Notes: generated by a model from the sequence alone, not told the origin. A stretch of DNA of 64,000 bases from Thermocrinis ruber (GCF_000512735.1 NZ_CP007028.1:1054001-1118000), one strand, 5' to 3'. Positions 33,565-42,219 are shown, numbered from the stretch's first letter. Translations and numbers: made by a program.

Positions 33565-33802
33565 GATAAAGCCCGACGTAGTTCATGATGTAGTGGGGAC
33601 CTTTTGCCCTGTGCCCGTAGCAGAGACCTCTAAAATGATCAAACAGATGCAAATAGGGCAGATTTTAGAGTTGATAGCGGATGACCCGGGCGTGGTGGAG
33701 GACATTCCCGCCTGGTGCAAGGCTACGGGGCAAGAGTTCTTGGGCATGTACGAAGAAGACGGCGAGTTTCATCTCTTTATCAGAAAAGTAAAAGAACTAT
33801 GA
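33551..33802 (+). CDS. tusA: TusA-family sulfur carrier
   Basis: The 83-residue protein has the family signature GTFCPVPVAETSKMI, in which the first Cys carries a persulfide. The rest follows the two-layer TusA fold (GQILELIADDPGVVEDIPAW). TusA proteins pass sulfur to tRNA thiolases or sulfur-oxidation enzymes. The gene overlaps the PP-loop gene by 14 nt, so that enzyme is the likely partner. Confidence 0.92.
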   Translation: MELDKIKPDVVHDVVGTFCPVPVAETSKMIKQMQIGQILELIADDPGVVEDIPAWCKATGQEFLGMYEEDGEFHLFIRKVKEL

Positions 33803-34056
33803 GGGAGAGGATCACCTTAGACATAAACCTCAAAGAACTTTTGGAGAAATACCCGGAGACTAAGGAAATACTGTGGGATTATGGACTTGGCAAGTTGGAA
33901 GAGGAAGACCTTCTTGACATAGTGGCAGACAAGCTAACCCTTAAGGGCTTCTTTAGGTTGATGGAGTTGGATGAGGAAGATCAGGGAAAACTCTGGATGG
34001 AAATCCAAAATTTAATTAGAGAGTTGGAGGATTCATCATGGAAAGAGAAAAACTAA
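33799..34056 (+). CDS. DUF1858-like small protein
   Basis: Starting at the ATG of the ATGA overlap with tusA, this codes for 85 residues. ITLDINLKELLEKYPETKEILWDYG matches the opening of DUF1858 domains, which occur in putative redox or sulfur-linked proteins. No Cys pair follows here, unlike the redox-disulfide members. The rest is helical and acidic. Function unknown; it is bracketed by tusA and nfu. Confidence 0.72.
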   Translation: MRERITLDINLKELLEKYPETKEILWDYGLGKLEEEDLLDIVADKLTLKGFFRLMELDEEDQGKLWMEIQNLIRELEDSSWKEKN

Positions 34057-34289
34057 AAGAAGTTGAACTGGTCCTTGAAAAAATCAGACCAGCCCTTAAG
34101 GAACATCACGGAAACCTAAAGGTTGTGGACATCAAAGAGGGTGAGGTGTATCTACAGTTTGAGGGTGGATGCACCGACTGTCCCATAGTGGACGTTAGCG
34201 TAAAGGAAGTGGTGGACATTGCCCTCAAGGGCAATCTAGACTGGGTAAAGAAGGTGGAAATCTCCGTTCCCAAGCACAATCTTTTATGA
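34038..34289 (+). CDS. nfu: NifU C-terminal domain (Nfu) Fe-S carrier
   Basis: The 83-residue protein is a stand-alone Nfu domain with the GGCTDCPIVDVS motif whose two Cys bridge a [4Fe-4S] cluster between monomers. Nfu proteins deliver clusters to target enzymes. It overlaps the DUF1858-like gene by 19 nt and aroE by 4 nt, closing the Fe-S part of the cluster begun by iscU. Confidence 0.93.
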   Translation: MEREKLKEVELVLEKIRPALKEHHGNLKVVDIKEGEVYLQFEGGCTDCPIVDVSVKEVVDIALKGNLDWVKKVEISVPKHNLL

Positions 34290-35104
34290 AAATCTCCGGA
34301 AAGACCGCCCTCTACGGCGTCGTCGGATATCCCATAAGCCACTCCCTTTCTCCTGTCTTTCAAAACAGAGTCTTTGAGCATTTGGGCTTAAACGCGGTGT
34401 ATGTTCCCTTTGAGGTAAAACCCGAGGACCTAAAGACTGCCCTTGAAGGGCTAAAGGCACTGGGAATAAAAGGTGTGAATGTTACTATCCCACACAAGGA
34501 GAAGGTCCTTGAGCTCGTTGATTACGCAGACGAGCATGCCAAAAATATTGGGGCGGTAAATACGGTCAAGTTTGGAGAGAGAACAGAAGGCTACAACACT
34601 GACTGGGTTGGCTTTTTAAAAAGCCTTAAAGAAATTCTTCCCGAGTTAAAGGGTAAAAAGGTTTTAGTTTTGGGGGCTGGTGGTTCTGCCAGGGCGGTGC
34701 TCTATGCCCTAAAGCAAGAGGGAGCGCAGGTCTTTTTGTGGAACAGAACAAAAGAAAAGGCTAAACTGCTCTCCCAAAGCTTTGGGGTGGATGTGGTGGA
34801 ATCTCCAGAGGAGGTTGTGCCAGAGGCAGACCTAATAGTAAACACCACTTCGGTGGGCTTGACGGAAGACTATATGCTCTTTGATTACTCCCTCATAAGA
34901 GAGGGGCAGGTGGTCTTTGAACTGCTTTACAACAGGCAAACCCTTCTAAAGGAGTGGGCGGAAAAAAGGGGAGCTATATACTCAGACGGCTTGAAGATGC
35001 TCGTATATCAGGGATTGGAGAGCTTTAGGTTATGGACTGGCTGTGAGCCAAGCCCGAAAGTTGCCCTTCAAGCTCTTTCTGAGCATCTAAAACTAACTCT
35101 TTGA
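34286..35104 (+). CDS. aroE: Shikimate dehydrogenase
   Basis: AroE reduces 3-dehydroshikimate to shikimate with NADPH. The 272 residues include the substrate site GYPISHSLSPVFQN, catalytic Lys in VTIPHKEKV, the nucleotide loop VLGAGGSARAV and the NADP-binding basic residues in WNRTKEKA. The YQGLESFRLWTG motif ends the protein. It overlaps nfu by 4 nt and the convergent hemH by 80 nt. Confidence 0.96.
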   Translation: MKISGKTALYGVVGYPISHSLSPVFQNRVFEHLGLNAVYVPFEVKPEDLKTALEGLKALGIKGVNVTIPHKEKVLELVDYADEHAKNIGAVNTVKFGERTEGYNTDWVGFLKSLKEILPELKGKKVLVLGAGGSARAVLYALKQEGAQVFLWNRTKEKAKLLSQSFGVDVVESPEEVVPEADLIVNTTSVGLTEDYMLFDYSLIREGQVVFELLYNRQTLLKEWAEKRGAIYSDGLKMLVYQGLESFRLWTGCEPSPKVALQALSEHLKLTL

Positions 35105-36011
35105 GGAGGGCTATGTAGGTGGGATGATCCTGCAAAGTGGGAATCCTCACATACTCTTCTACTCCTAACTCTTTAGCAAGGTTGCCATACTGATGGTCAA
35201 GTTCGTAAAGGGTTTCCGAGTGCTCGCAGGTAAAGGAAACGGGCACCACAACGATCCTTTTATGGCCGGCTTTTACAACCTTCTCCAAGAGCTCCTCTGT
35301 TTGTGGCTCCAGCCACTTGACAGGTCCCACTTTGCTCTGATAACCCAGGGCATACTTAACTCCGGGAAAATGCTCCATTATTAGCCTTACCGTTTCTTCC
35401 GTTTGATCCTTGTAGGGGTCTCCCCTCTCTATTACCTTTACCGGCAGGCTGTGGGCACTGAAGAGGAAAAAGTATTTTTCGGGTTCTTTTACCCTCTCTT
35501 TGATCCTCTCCACCATTGCCCTTATGTAAAGGGGATGGTTGTGATAAGAGTGGATTTTTACGAAGGGGAGGTTCAAGCCAAGCCTTTTATATACCCTTTC
35601 AAATTCGTTAAAGGAAGAGCCGGTGGTGGTTTTGCTGTATTGGGGATACATAGGAAGAAGCACAAAAGCCCTTGCTCCTTCTTCTATAGATTCCTTTACT
35701 GCAGTTTCTATAAATGGCTTCCAATATCTCATGGCAGGCTTTACAATGAAATTCTCGGGCAGAATTTTTTGCAGGGCTTTTGCTTGGGCTTCTGTCTGTT
35801 CCCGCTGAGGAGATTTCCCTCCCATCAACTCGTAGTAGTGCCTCGTCTTTTTTGCCCTAAAGAAGGATATAAAGAAGGCTACAGGTTTTTGGATGGGTCT
35901 TGGTATTTCTACGATGTCGTGGTCCGAAAATAGATTGTATAAGAAGGGTCTGATGGCGTCTAAGGAGTCTGGTCCTCCCATGTTTAAAAGCAGAACCGCA
36001 ATTTTCTCCAT
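35025..36011 (-). CDS. hemH: Ferrochelatase
   Basis: HemH inserts Fe2+ into protoporphyrin (or coproporphyrin) in heme synthesis. The 328-residue protein shows LLLNMGGPDSLDAIRPFL, the LLPMYPQYSKTTTGSS substrate loop with the conserved YPQ, the catalytic His in FSAHSLPVKV, and SFTCEHSETLYELD with the conserved Glu. Its last 27 codons lie antisense to the end of aroE. It follows hisA by 4 nt. Confidence 0.95.
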   Translation of the reverse strand: MEKIAVLLLNMGGPDSLDAIRPFLYNLFSDHDIVEIPRPIQKPVAFFISFFRAKKTRHYYELMGGKSPQREQTEAQAKALQKILPENFIVKPAMRYWKPFIETAVKESIEEGARAFVLLPMYPQYSKTTTGSSFNEFERVYKRLGLNLPFVKIHSYHNHPLYIRAMVERIKERVKEPEKYFFLFSAHSLPVKVIERGDPYKDQTEETVRLIMEHFPGVKYALGYQSKVGPVKWLEPQTEELLEKVVKAGHKRIVVVPVSFTCEHSETLYELDHQYGNLAKELGVEEYVRIPTLQDHPTYIALLKELVLDAQKELEGQLSGLAHSQSIT

Positions 36012-36015
36012 AGCT

Positions 36016-36720
36016 TTATTTTAGTTCTCTCAAGTCTATTTTGCCCTCGTAGATTGCCTTTCCAACCACCACTCCTTCCACCAAACCGTAAAGTTTTTTC
36101 AGATCCTCCAGGCTTGCCACCCCACCGCTGGCGAGGAGTGGTTTTTTTGAAACCCTTTTGAACTCCTCGTAGGGCTTTGGGTCCACACCCTCCAGGGTAC
36201 CATCCCTTTCCACCACCGTATAAAGATAGCCCCATATGGGCTTTTGGTCCCACACCTTAGCCAAATCCTGAGGTGTATAGGAACTCTCCTCCTTCCATCC
36301 GCCCACGGAAACCTTCCCTCCCTTGCTATCCACCGAGAGTATCAACCTGCCGGGAAAGGCTGTTAGCATCTCTTCAAAAAGCTGGGGGTTCTTGAGGGCT
36401 ACCGTGCCAACTACAAAAAGGTTTATACCTTCTTCGTCAAGGATTTTCAGGGTTTCCATAGACCTTATTCCACCACCCACCTGAATGGTTCCAGAAAAAA
36501 CTTTTCTTATGTTCCTTATTGCCTGTAGGTTCCTTGGCACACCCCCAAGGGCACCGTCCAAATCCACAACGTGGAGCCGAGAAAAACCGAGCTCTTCAAA
36601 AAACCTTGCCACCTCCTCTGGCTTTTCTGAATAGACCTTTGCATGGTCCTCTTGTCCTCTGTATAGCCTTACCAAGCGCCCTTCCTTTAGGTCAATGGCT
36701 GGGATCAAAAAGTCCTTCAA
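36016..36720 (-). CDS. hisA: HisA phosphoribosylformimino-AICAR-P isomerase
   Basis: This TIM-barrel enzyme catalyses the fourth step of histidine synthesis. The 234 residues have the catalytic Asp in PAIDLKEGRLVRL and the phosphate-binding repeats VGGGIRS and ASGGVASLEDL that define the HisA/HisF fold. LVRLYRG and the central YTVVERDGTLEG motif favour HisA. It overlaps the GGDEF-EAL gene by 4 nt, an odd operon partner. Confidence 0.94.
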   Translation of the reverse strand: MKDFLIPAIDLKEGRLVRLYRGQEDHAKVYSEKPEEVARFFEELGFSRLHVVDLDGALGGVPRNLQAIRNIRKVFSGTIQVGGGIRSMETLKILDEEGINLFVVGTVALKNPQLFEEMLTAFPGRLILSVDSKGGKVSVGGWKEESSYTPQDLAKVWDQKPIWGYLYTVVERDGTLEGVDPKPYEEFKRVSKKPLLASGGVASLEDLKKLYGLVEGVVVGKAIYEGKIDLRELK

Positions 36721-37952
36721 GCCAACACCTCGGGTTTGCCTATGTAAAAGCCCTGAGCATAATCCGCTCCAAGTTTTTTGGCAAGCTCAAGGTCTTCTGC
36801 TTTTTCCACATGCTCCATAGCCACCACGTAACCCAATCTCTTTAAACCCTTTACTATCCACCTAAGCATGTTTCTCTCCTCCTTTAAAAAGAACCCATCT
36901 ATTTTTACAATATCGGGCTTTGTTTTTAACAACCTTTCAACGGATGAATTCTCAACGCCAAAATCATCCACCGCCACCTTGAAACCCAAAGCCCTTATGT
37001 TACTGACCACCTCTACTAATTCCTCAGTGGTAGCTGTGATTTTACTCTCGGGAATCTCTATCACCACATCCTCTGCAGGAATGCCAGCTTTTGTAAGCTC
37101 TTTTTTAAAGTCCTCAAGCTTTGCCTTACCCTTTGCCAAGTAATGGACAAAATAAGAAGGCATGTTAAAGAATAGCTTCTCACTAACCTTCCCTGCAAAC
37201 CAAGCATTTATAGCTTTATCAAAGATTATTTCTTCAAAAACCGTTAAGAGGGAAAGTTCGTAAATCTTGTCTATAAAAGCCATAGCAGGAATGTAACCAC
37301 CTTGATCTTCTATACGCATTAAAACCTCGTAACCTTCTATAGAATCCTTCTTAAGGTTAAGAATTGGTTGAAAGGCAGGCACCACCCTATCTTCCTCAAT
37401 GGCAGAGATGAGATCCCATACAGTTATTTCCTTTGTCTTTTGTGTTCTAAAGCTTTCAAATGTTATTATCGGCTTATTTTTACCCTTTGCCTTTGCAGTT
37501 TGTTCCTCCAAAAAGTTTAAAAGTTCTTCCGGCAATTCTCCATCCTCTGGATAGCTACATAAAGTAATGGTTGCACTTACAGAACACCCCTCCACTTGTA
37601 TATCCGCAAGCCTTTTTGCAAGCCTCTCCGAAACTACCTTTGCTCCCTCCTTGTCCGTTTCCAGAAGTATTATGAGAAAACTCCCACTTTTATACTTCCC
37701 TGCTATATCACTCTTTCTTATGCTGTTGCCTATTGTATCCGCCACAAGCAAAAGCACCCTATTACCCACAAAGTAGCCCTTTTCTCTGTTTATCTGCCGT
37801 AGATTGTCAATATCAACGAGTATAAGGGAAAACTCTCTACCTTTTCTTTCGTGAAAGTAGAAGACTTTTTTTAAGATATCTTTCAGACACTGGGTATTTG
37901 GAATAAAGGTCTCTTTGTATAAGTCAAGCAATGTCAAATATTTACGGGTCAT
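36717..37952 (-). CDS. Degenerate GGDEF plus EAL domain protein (likely c-di-GMP phosphodiesterase)
   Basis: The 411-residue cytoplasmic protein has an N-terminal GGDEF-fold domain whose active site reads KSGSF, so it should not synthesise c-di-GMP. An inhibitory-site RxxD (RKSD) is kept at the correct five-residue spacing, so it may bind nucleotide. The EAL domain keeps the hydrolytic residues: EVL, the N in NMPSYF, Glu in EIPES, VDDFG, the Lys in KID, ExVE and QGFYIGKP. It probably degrades c-di-GMP, the activator of Pel secretion. The mRNA looks leaderless. Confidence 0.9.
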   Translation of the reverse strand: MTRKYLTLLDLYKETFIPNTQCLKDILKKVFYFHERKGREFSLILVDIDNLRQINREKGYFVGNRVLLLVADTIGNSIRKSDIAGKYKSGSFLIILLETDKEGAKVVSERLAKRLADIQVEGCSVSATITLCSYPEDGELPEELLNFLEEQTAKAKGKNKPIITFESFRTQKTKEITVWDLISAIEEDRVVPAFQPILNLKKDSIEGYEVLMRIEDQGGYIPAMAFIDKIYELSLLTVFEEIIFDKAINAWFAGKVSEKLFFNMPSYFVHYLAKGKAKLEDFKKELTKAGIPAEDVVIEIPESKITATTEELVEVVSNIRALGFKVAVDDFGVENSSVERLLKTKPDIVKIDGFFLKEERNMLRWIVKGLKRLGYVVAMEHVEKAEDLELAKKLGADYAQGFYIGKPEVLA

Positions 37953-37960
37953 GCAAATAA

Positions 37961-37980
37961 ATTATAAGACAGGTTATAAT
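37961..37980. promoter_or_regulatory. Divergent -10 boxes for the EAL and radical SAM genes
   Basis: The minus-strand TATAAT (37966-37961) is eight bases before the EAL start codon. The plus-strand TATAAT (37975-37980) is 21 bases before the radical SAM ATG, leaving room for its GGAGGTG ribosome site (37991-37997). Confidence 0.6.
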
Positions 37981-38001
37981 TACTTCCTTAGGAGGTGAAA
38001 G

Positions 38002-39117
38002 ATGCACAGGAGCCTTTTGGAAAGCCTCACCGTTCAAAGAGAGAGCCCAGAATACCTTCAGATAAGCATGGCTGCGGCCATGACCTTAGGGCTTGTGCCC
38101 GGGCAGTTTTACAGAAACACTAAGCTCAGTTGCATAAACACCCTTTTGACCTATCCTTCTGGATGTCATGCTACATGTGCCTACTGTGGGCTTCAAAAGG
38201 CAAGGGAAGTGGAGTATTCAAAGAAGAACTTCATAAGGGTTGAGTGGCCTACAGTTGCCTTGGATGAGATCATAGACAGGGCAGAAAAGGTAGGACATGT
38301 GGAGAGGCTCTGTATAGCCCAGATAACCCACCCGAGGGCTATAAGGGACACCAAAGAGGTATTAGAAAGGGTTTTAAGGAGGCTTGGAGATAAGATATTT
38401 GTCTCTTTACTCATAAACGCCACGGGAACTACCTATCAGGATATACTGGATTATAAAAAGTTGGGTGCAGACACCGTTACCGTTGCCATAGACTGTGCGA
38501 CGCCAGAGATCTTTGAAAGGTTGAGGGGCAAACCCATGAACAGCCCTCACAAATGGGAAACCTTCTGGAAGGTCTTAGAGTGGGCTTGTGATGTTATGGG
38601 TGATGGCTATGCAGGATGCCATCTGGTGGTGGGCTTGGGAGAAACAGAACAGGAGATGATAGAGACCATACAAAAGGTCAGGGATTTGGGAGCAAGGACG
38701 CACCTTTTCTCCTTCTGGCCAGAGGAAGGTTCTATGATGGAGAAGGAAAAGCCCTGCCCTGCACCTCAATATAGAAGGGTTCAGTTTGCAAGGTATTTAA
38801 TAGACAACCAAATAGCCCGATACGAGGATATGAAGTTCAACGAAAATGGTCAGGTTATAGACTTTGGCATTGACAAAGACACCTTTGAGGAACTCTTTTG
38901 GAGCGGAAGACCCTTCATGACTTCCGGCTGTAGAGGAAAGACCACAGAGGTTGCCTGCAACAGACCCTTCGGAGACAGCTCCCCTACGGATATAAGGAGC
39001 TATCCCTTCAAGCCAGAAAAAAGAGATCTGGAGCGTATCAGAAAACAGCTCTTTGACTACGAGATGACCACCAACTATCCGGATATACTTAATCCTAGCG
39101 TCTTTAGGTACCAATGA
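38002..39117 (+). CDS. Radical SAM enzyme of unclear substrate (lipoyl/biotin synthase-like)
   Basis: The 371-residue protein has the radical SAM Cys motif in SGCHATCAYCGL (CxxxCxxC) and a complete TIM-barrel-like core with VTVAIDCATPEIFERLRG and HLVVGLGETEQEM. Several further Cys occur near the C-terminus (SGCRGKTTEVACNR), possibly for an auxiliary cluster or substrate. The pattern recalls the LipS1/LipS2-type lipoyl synthases and biotin synthases, but this is a tentative match. It is the first gene of a run with FUN14 and ubiX. Confidence 0.82.
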   Translation: MHRSLLESLTVQRESPEYLQISMAAAMTLGLVPGQFYRNTKLSCINTLLTYPSGCHATCAYCGLQKAREVEYSKKNFIRVEWPTVALDEIIDRAEKVGHVERLCIAQITHPRAIRDTKEVLERVLRRLGDKIFVSLLINATGTTYQDILDYKKLGADTVTVAIDCATPEIFERLRGKPMNSPHKWETFWKVLEWACDVMGDGYAGCHLVVGLGETEQEMIETIQKVRDLGARTHLFSFWPEEGSMMEKEKPCPAPQYRRVQFARYLIDNQIARYEDMKFNENGQVIDFGIDKDTFEELFWSGRPFMTSGCRGKTTEVACNRPFGDSSPTDIRSYPFKPEKRDLERIRKQLFDYEMTTNYPDILNPSVFRYQ

Positions 39118-39407
39118 ACTGGGAAAACTTGCTCACAGACTTGGGTTATGCAGGCTTTGCGGGCTTTGTGGTAGGTTTTGCGGTAAAAAAACTCATAAAC
39201 CTATTTCTCATGTTCGTCGGGCTATATCTTCTCTCCCTCTTTTGGCTTCAGAGCAAAGGAATAATTGAAATAAATTGGGAACAGTTCTGGGTGCTCTTTA
39301 AATCCCTCTTTCAGGGTGTTGACACCTTTGTAAAGGGTGCCCTAAAAACCGTGGCCTTTTCGTCAGCCTTTGTGGGTGGGTTTTTCTTGGGCTTTAAGGC
39401 GGGCTAA
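39114..39407 (+). CDS. FUN14 domain membrane protein
   Basis: The 97-residue protein matches the FUN14 pattern: a Gly-rich amphipathic start (LGYAGFAGFVVGFAVKKLI), a hydrophobic helix (LFLMFVGLYLLSLFWL), and a Gly-rich C-terminal helix SAFVGGFFLGFKAG. Bacterial members are small inner-membrane proteins of unknown function. The start overlaps the radical SAM stop by 4 nt. Confidence 0.82.
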   Translation: MNWENLLTDLGYAGFAGFVVGFAVKKLINLFLMFVGLYLLSLFWLQSKGIIEINWEQFWVLFKSLFQGVDTFVKGALKTVAFSSAFVGGFFLGFKAG

Positions 39408-39410
39408 GGG

Positions 39411-39980
39411 TTGGAAAGTATAGTCCTTTGCATCACCGGTGCCAGCGGGAGCATATACGGGCTCAGGCTTTTGGAGGTTCTGTACGAAAAGGGCTTTCAA
39501 ATAGACCTCATAGTATCCAGTGCGGGTGCTTTGGTGCTAAAGGAAGAGCTTGAGCTCTCCGTTAAGGACATCCAAGAGAAGTTTCCAAAGGTAAGGTTCA
39601 TTTCTGAAAAAGCTATAGGAGACAGAATAGCCAGCGGTTCTAGACTCATCAAATATAAAGGTGTGGTGGTGGCACCCTGTTCTATGAGCACTCTTTCCTG
39701 CGTTGCTAACGGTATAAATCAAAACCTTATCCACCGGGTCTGCGAAACAGCCCTCAAGGAGAGGGTGCCCCTTGTTCTGCTCGTAAGGGAGGCTCCCTAC
39801 TCGGTCATCCACATAGAGAACATGCTACGGGTAGCAAGGGCGGGTGGCATAATCATCCCCGCAAGCCCTGCCTTCTATCATAAACCCAAAAGCGTGCAGG
39901 AAATGGTGGATTTTGTAGTAGGTAAGATATTGGATGTTCTAAGGATAGAACACGAGCTTTTCAGGAGGTGGAAAGGTTAA
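39411..39980 (+). CDS. ubiX: Flavin prenyltransferase UbiX
   Basis: A TTG start at 39411 gives a 189-residue protein opening with the UbiX signature ITGASGSIYGLRLL. Other markers are VVAPCSMSTLSCVANG and LVLLVREAPYSVIHIENML. UbiX makes prenylated FMN, the cofactor of UbiD-family decarboxylases, which fits a role in quinone synthesis together with the futalosine pathway gene at 50959. It lies 3 nt after the FUN14 gene. Confidence 0.95.
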   Translation: MESIVLCITGASGSIYGLRLLEVLYEKGFQIDLIVSSAGALVLKEELELSVKDIQEKFPKVRFISEKAIGDRIASGSRLIKYKGVVVAPCSMSTLSCVANGINQNLIHRVCETALKERVPLVLLVREAPYSVIHIENMLRVARAGGIIIPASPAFYHKPKSVQEMVDFVVGKILDVLRIEHELFRRWKG

Positions 39981-40001
39981 AATAAAGGCGGGAGGGCTCC
40001 T

Positions 40002-40901
40002 ATGGCGGAGATATTTTTTGTAGGACTTGGGAGGATGGGAAAGGGTTTAGGGAAGCGCTTAGCCCAAAGAGGGCATAAGGTGGGAGGCTACGACCCAAAG
40101 GAAGAAAACCGCAAGATTGCAAGCCAGTACTTTTTGACCTTTGACAGCCTTTTCAAGGTAAAGGACTTCTTTGAAGGCAGGAGGGTAGTTTGGATTATGG
40201 TTCCCCACTCTGCGGTGGATGATGTTTTAAGACAGCTTGAAGACCTTTTGGAAGAGGGAGACATAGTCATAGATGGTGGGAACTCTTACTACAAAGAATC
40301 CCAAAGGAGATATAATAGCCTTAAGGCTAAGGGAATACACTTTTTGGATGTGGGAGTGAGCGGTGGCGTTTATGGAGAGGAGCTTGGATACTGCCTGATG
40401 GTAGGAGGAGACAAGCCAGCCTTTGACTTTGTGGATCCAATCCTGAAGGATCTTTCCTACCAAGGAGAGGGTTATGCCTATTTGGGCAGGTCTGGTGCGG
40501 GACACTTTGCCAAGATGGTGCATAACGGCATAGAGTATGCTATGATGCAAGCCATAGGCGAGGGCTTTGAACTGTTGAAGGAGAGTGGATTTGACTACGA
40601 CCTAAAGGAGGTGGCACGCATCTACAATACGGGCAGTGTGATAAGGTCTTGGCTTATGGAGCTAACCCAAAAGTCCTTTGAGGAATTTGGCACGCTGGAG
40701 GATATAAAGCCCTATGTGGAGGACACGGGCGAAGGAAGATGGGCCACCTTATCAGCAGTTGAGTTGGGAGTGCCGATGCCCGTTATAGCCCTTTCCCTTT
40801 TTATGCGTTTTAGGTCAAGGCAAGAAAACTCCTTCAGAGACAGGCTCTTGGCGGTGCTTAGGTATCAGTTTGGAAGGCATGATATAAAGAAAAATGAGTA
40901 A
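40002..40901 (+). CDS. gnd: 6-phosphogluconate dehydrogenase, short type
   Basis: The 299-residue protein is of the short, probably NAD-preferring GndA type rather than the ~470-residue classic enzyme. It has the Rossmann loop FVGLGRMGKGLGKRL with Asp after the second strand (GYDP), which disfavours NADP. The substrate motifs are IDGGNSYYKES, DVGVSGGVYG and the catalytic Lys in HFAKMVHNGIEY. It decarboxylates 6-phosphogluconate to ribulose-5-phosphate. The next two genes supply the other two oxidative pentose phosphate steps. Confidence 0.94.
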   Translation: MAEIFFVGLGRMGKGLGKRLAQRGHKVGGYDPKEENRKIASQYFLTFDSLFKVKDFFEGRRVVWIMVPHSAVDDVLRQLEDLLEEGDIVIDGGNSYYKESQRRYNSLKAKGIHFLDVGVSGGVYGEELGYCLMVGGDKPAFDFVDPILKDLSYQGEGYAYLGRSGAGHFAKMVHNGIEYAMMQAIGEGFELLKESGFDYDLKEVARIYNTGSVIRSWLMELTQKSFEEFGTLEDIKPYVEDTGEGRWATLSAVELGVPMPVIALSLFMRFRSRQENSFRDRLLAVLRYQFGRHDIKKNE

Positions 40902-42219
40902 GCCCAAAGCCCTTTTTATATTTGGTGGCACGGGAGACTTAGCAAGAAAAAAGCTATTTCCTGCCCTGGCAAGGATCATAAAGCGTAGGAATGACTTAAA
41001 GGCGGTCTATTCCATAGCCCGTTCCAAAAGGGAGGATTGGGAGGGCATTGCTTGTAATTTGGACGCAGGCTTTACCAAACTATGCCATTTTATACCTCTT
41101 GATGTGGTCAATTGGGAAGATTACAAAAAACTCAGTAAAGAACTACAGAAGCTAAAGGACTATGAGTTGATCTTTTACCTTTCCCTCCCTCCCTTTCTTT
41201 ACGAGGATACCATACTCAACCTTGGAAGGCTCCTCAGAAACTTTTCAAACGCGAGAAAGGTGGTGGTGGAAAAGCCCTTTGGCTTTGACTTGCAATCTGC
41301 TAGAAAGCTAAACAGCCTTCTCTATAGGTTTTTTGTGGAGGAGGAAATATACCGAATAGACCACTTTTTGGGAAAGGACACGGTGCAGAACATATTTTCC
41401 CTGAGGTTTTCCAATATAATCTTTGAAGGTGTATGGAACAGAAACTTTATAGACCATATGCAGATCGTAGCTTTGGAAGATGTGGATGCAGACAACCGCA
41501 TAGAATTTTACGACAAGGTGGGAGCCATAAGGGACATGCTCCAGAATCACCTTTTGCAGATGCTCGCCTTTACCACCATGGAACCACCCTGTGCCATGGC
41601 TCCCCAGTTCATAAGGGACGAAAAGGTCAAGCTGTTGAGAAGTTTAAGCTTTTTTGATTTTATGAAAGGACAGTATGAAGGATACCCAAAGGAGGGCTCA
41701 AGGACCGAAACCTTAGTGGTAGCAAAGGGATACATTGAAAACCTAAGATGGCAGGGCGTTCCCTTTTACTTCATGACTGGAAAAGCCCTTGGCAGAAAGC
41801 TAACCCAAATAACTATAGTCTTTAGGGAGATACCCAAGAGTTTTGTCTCCCTTTTGGACTGTATGCCAAAGCAGAACAGAATAGTTTTTCAGGTGGCACC
41901 CAAAAACCTCCTCAGCATATCCTTTGAGCTAAAACCACCCACCGGTCGCTTTATAGCCTGCCCCATAGAAACCACCATGAAGTATGACCTAGAAGAAGCC
42001 CTCGGACAGACCCTACCGGAGGCTTACGAGACCCTCCTGGAGGACATCCTTGACTCAGACCAGAGCCTTTTCATAAGAGCGGACGAGATAGAAGTAATGT
42101 GGGAAAAGGTGGAACCTCTAATTTCTTCCGAAGATAACCCACGAGTTTATCCCCGCGGCAAACTGCCAGACTTTGCCATAGAGTTTATACAGAGGGACGG
42201 AAGAAGTTGGTTCCTTTGA
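40894..42219 (+). CDS. zwf: Glucose-6-phosphate 1-dehydrogenase
   Basis: The 441-residue enzyme has the nucleotide motif FGGTGDLARKKLFPAL, the EKPFGFDLQSARKL motif and the substrate site RIDHFLGKDTVQN. The last differs from the usual GKE by an Asp. The catalytic His is in MLQNHLLQMLAF. It oxidises glucose-6-phosphate to 6-phosphogluconolactone. It overlaps gnd by 8 nt. Confidence 0.95.
   Translation: MSKPKALFIFGGTGDLARKKLFPALARIIKRRNDLKAVYSIARSKREDWEGIACNLDAGFTKLCHFIPLDVVNWEDYKKLSKELQKLKDYELIFYLSLPPFLYEDTILNLGRLLRNFSNARKVVVEKPFGFDLQSARKLNSLLYRFFVEEEIYRIDHFLGKDTVQNIFSLRFSNIIFEGVWNRNFIDHMQIVALEDVDADNRIEFYDKVGAIRDMLQNHLLQMLAFTTMEPPCAMAPQFIRDEKVKLLRSLSFFDFMKGQYEGYPKEGSRTETLVVAKGYIENLRWQGVPFYFMTGKALGRKLTQITIVFREIPKSFVSLLDCMPKQNRIVFQVAPKNLLSISFELKPPTGRFIACPIETTMKYDLEEALGQTLPEAYETLLEDILDSDQSLFIRADEIEVMWEKVEPLISSEDNPRVYPRGKLPDFAIEFIQRDGRSWFL

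Noticed and set aside
35403-35933. 176-codon plus-strand frame inside hemH
   Set aside because: It is antisense to conserved ferrochelatase sequence and has no domain or ribosome site.
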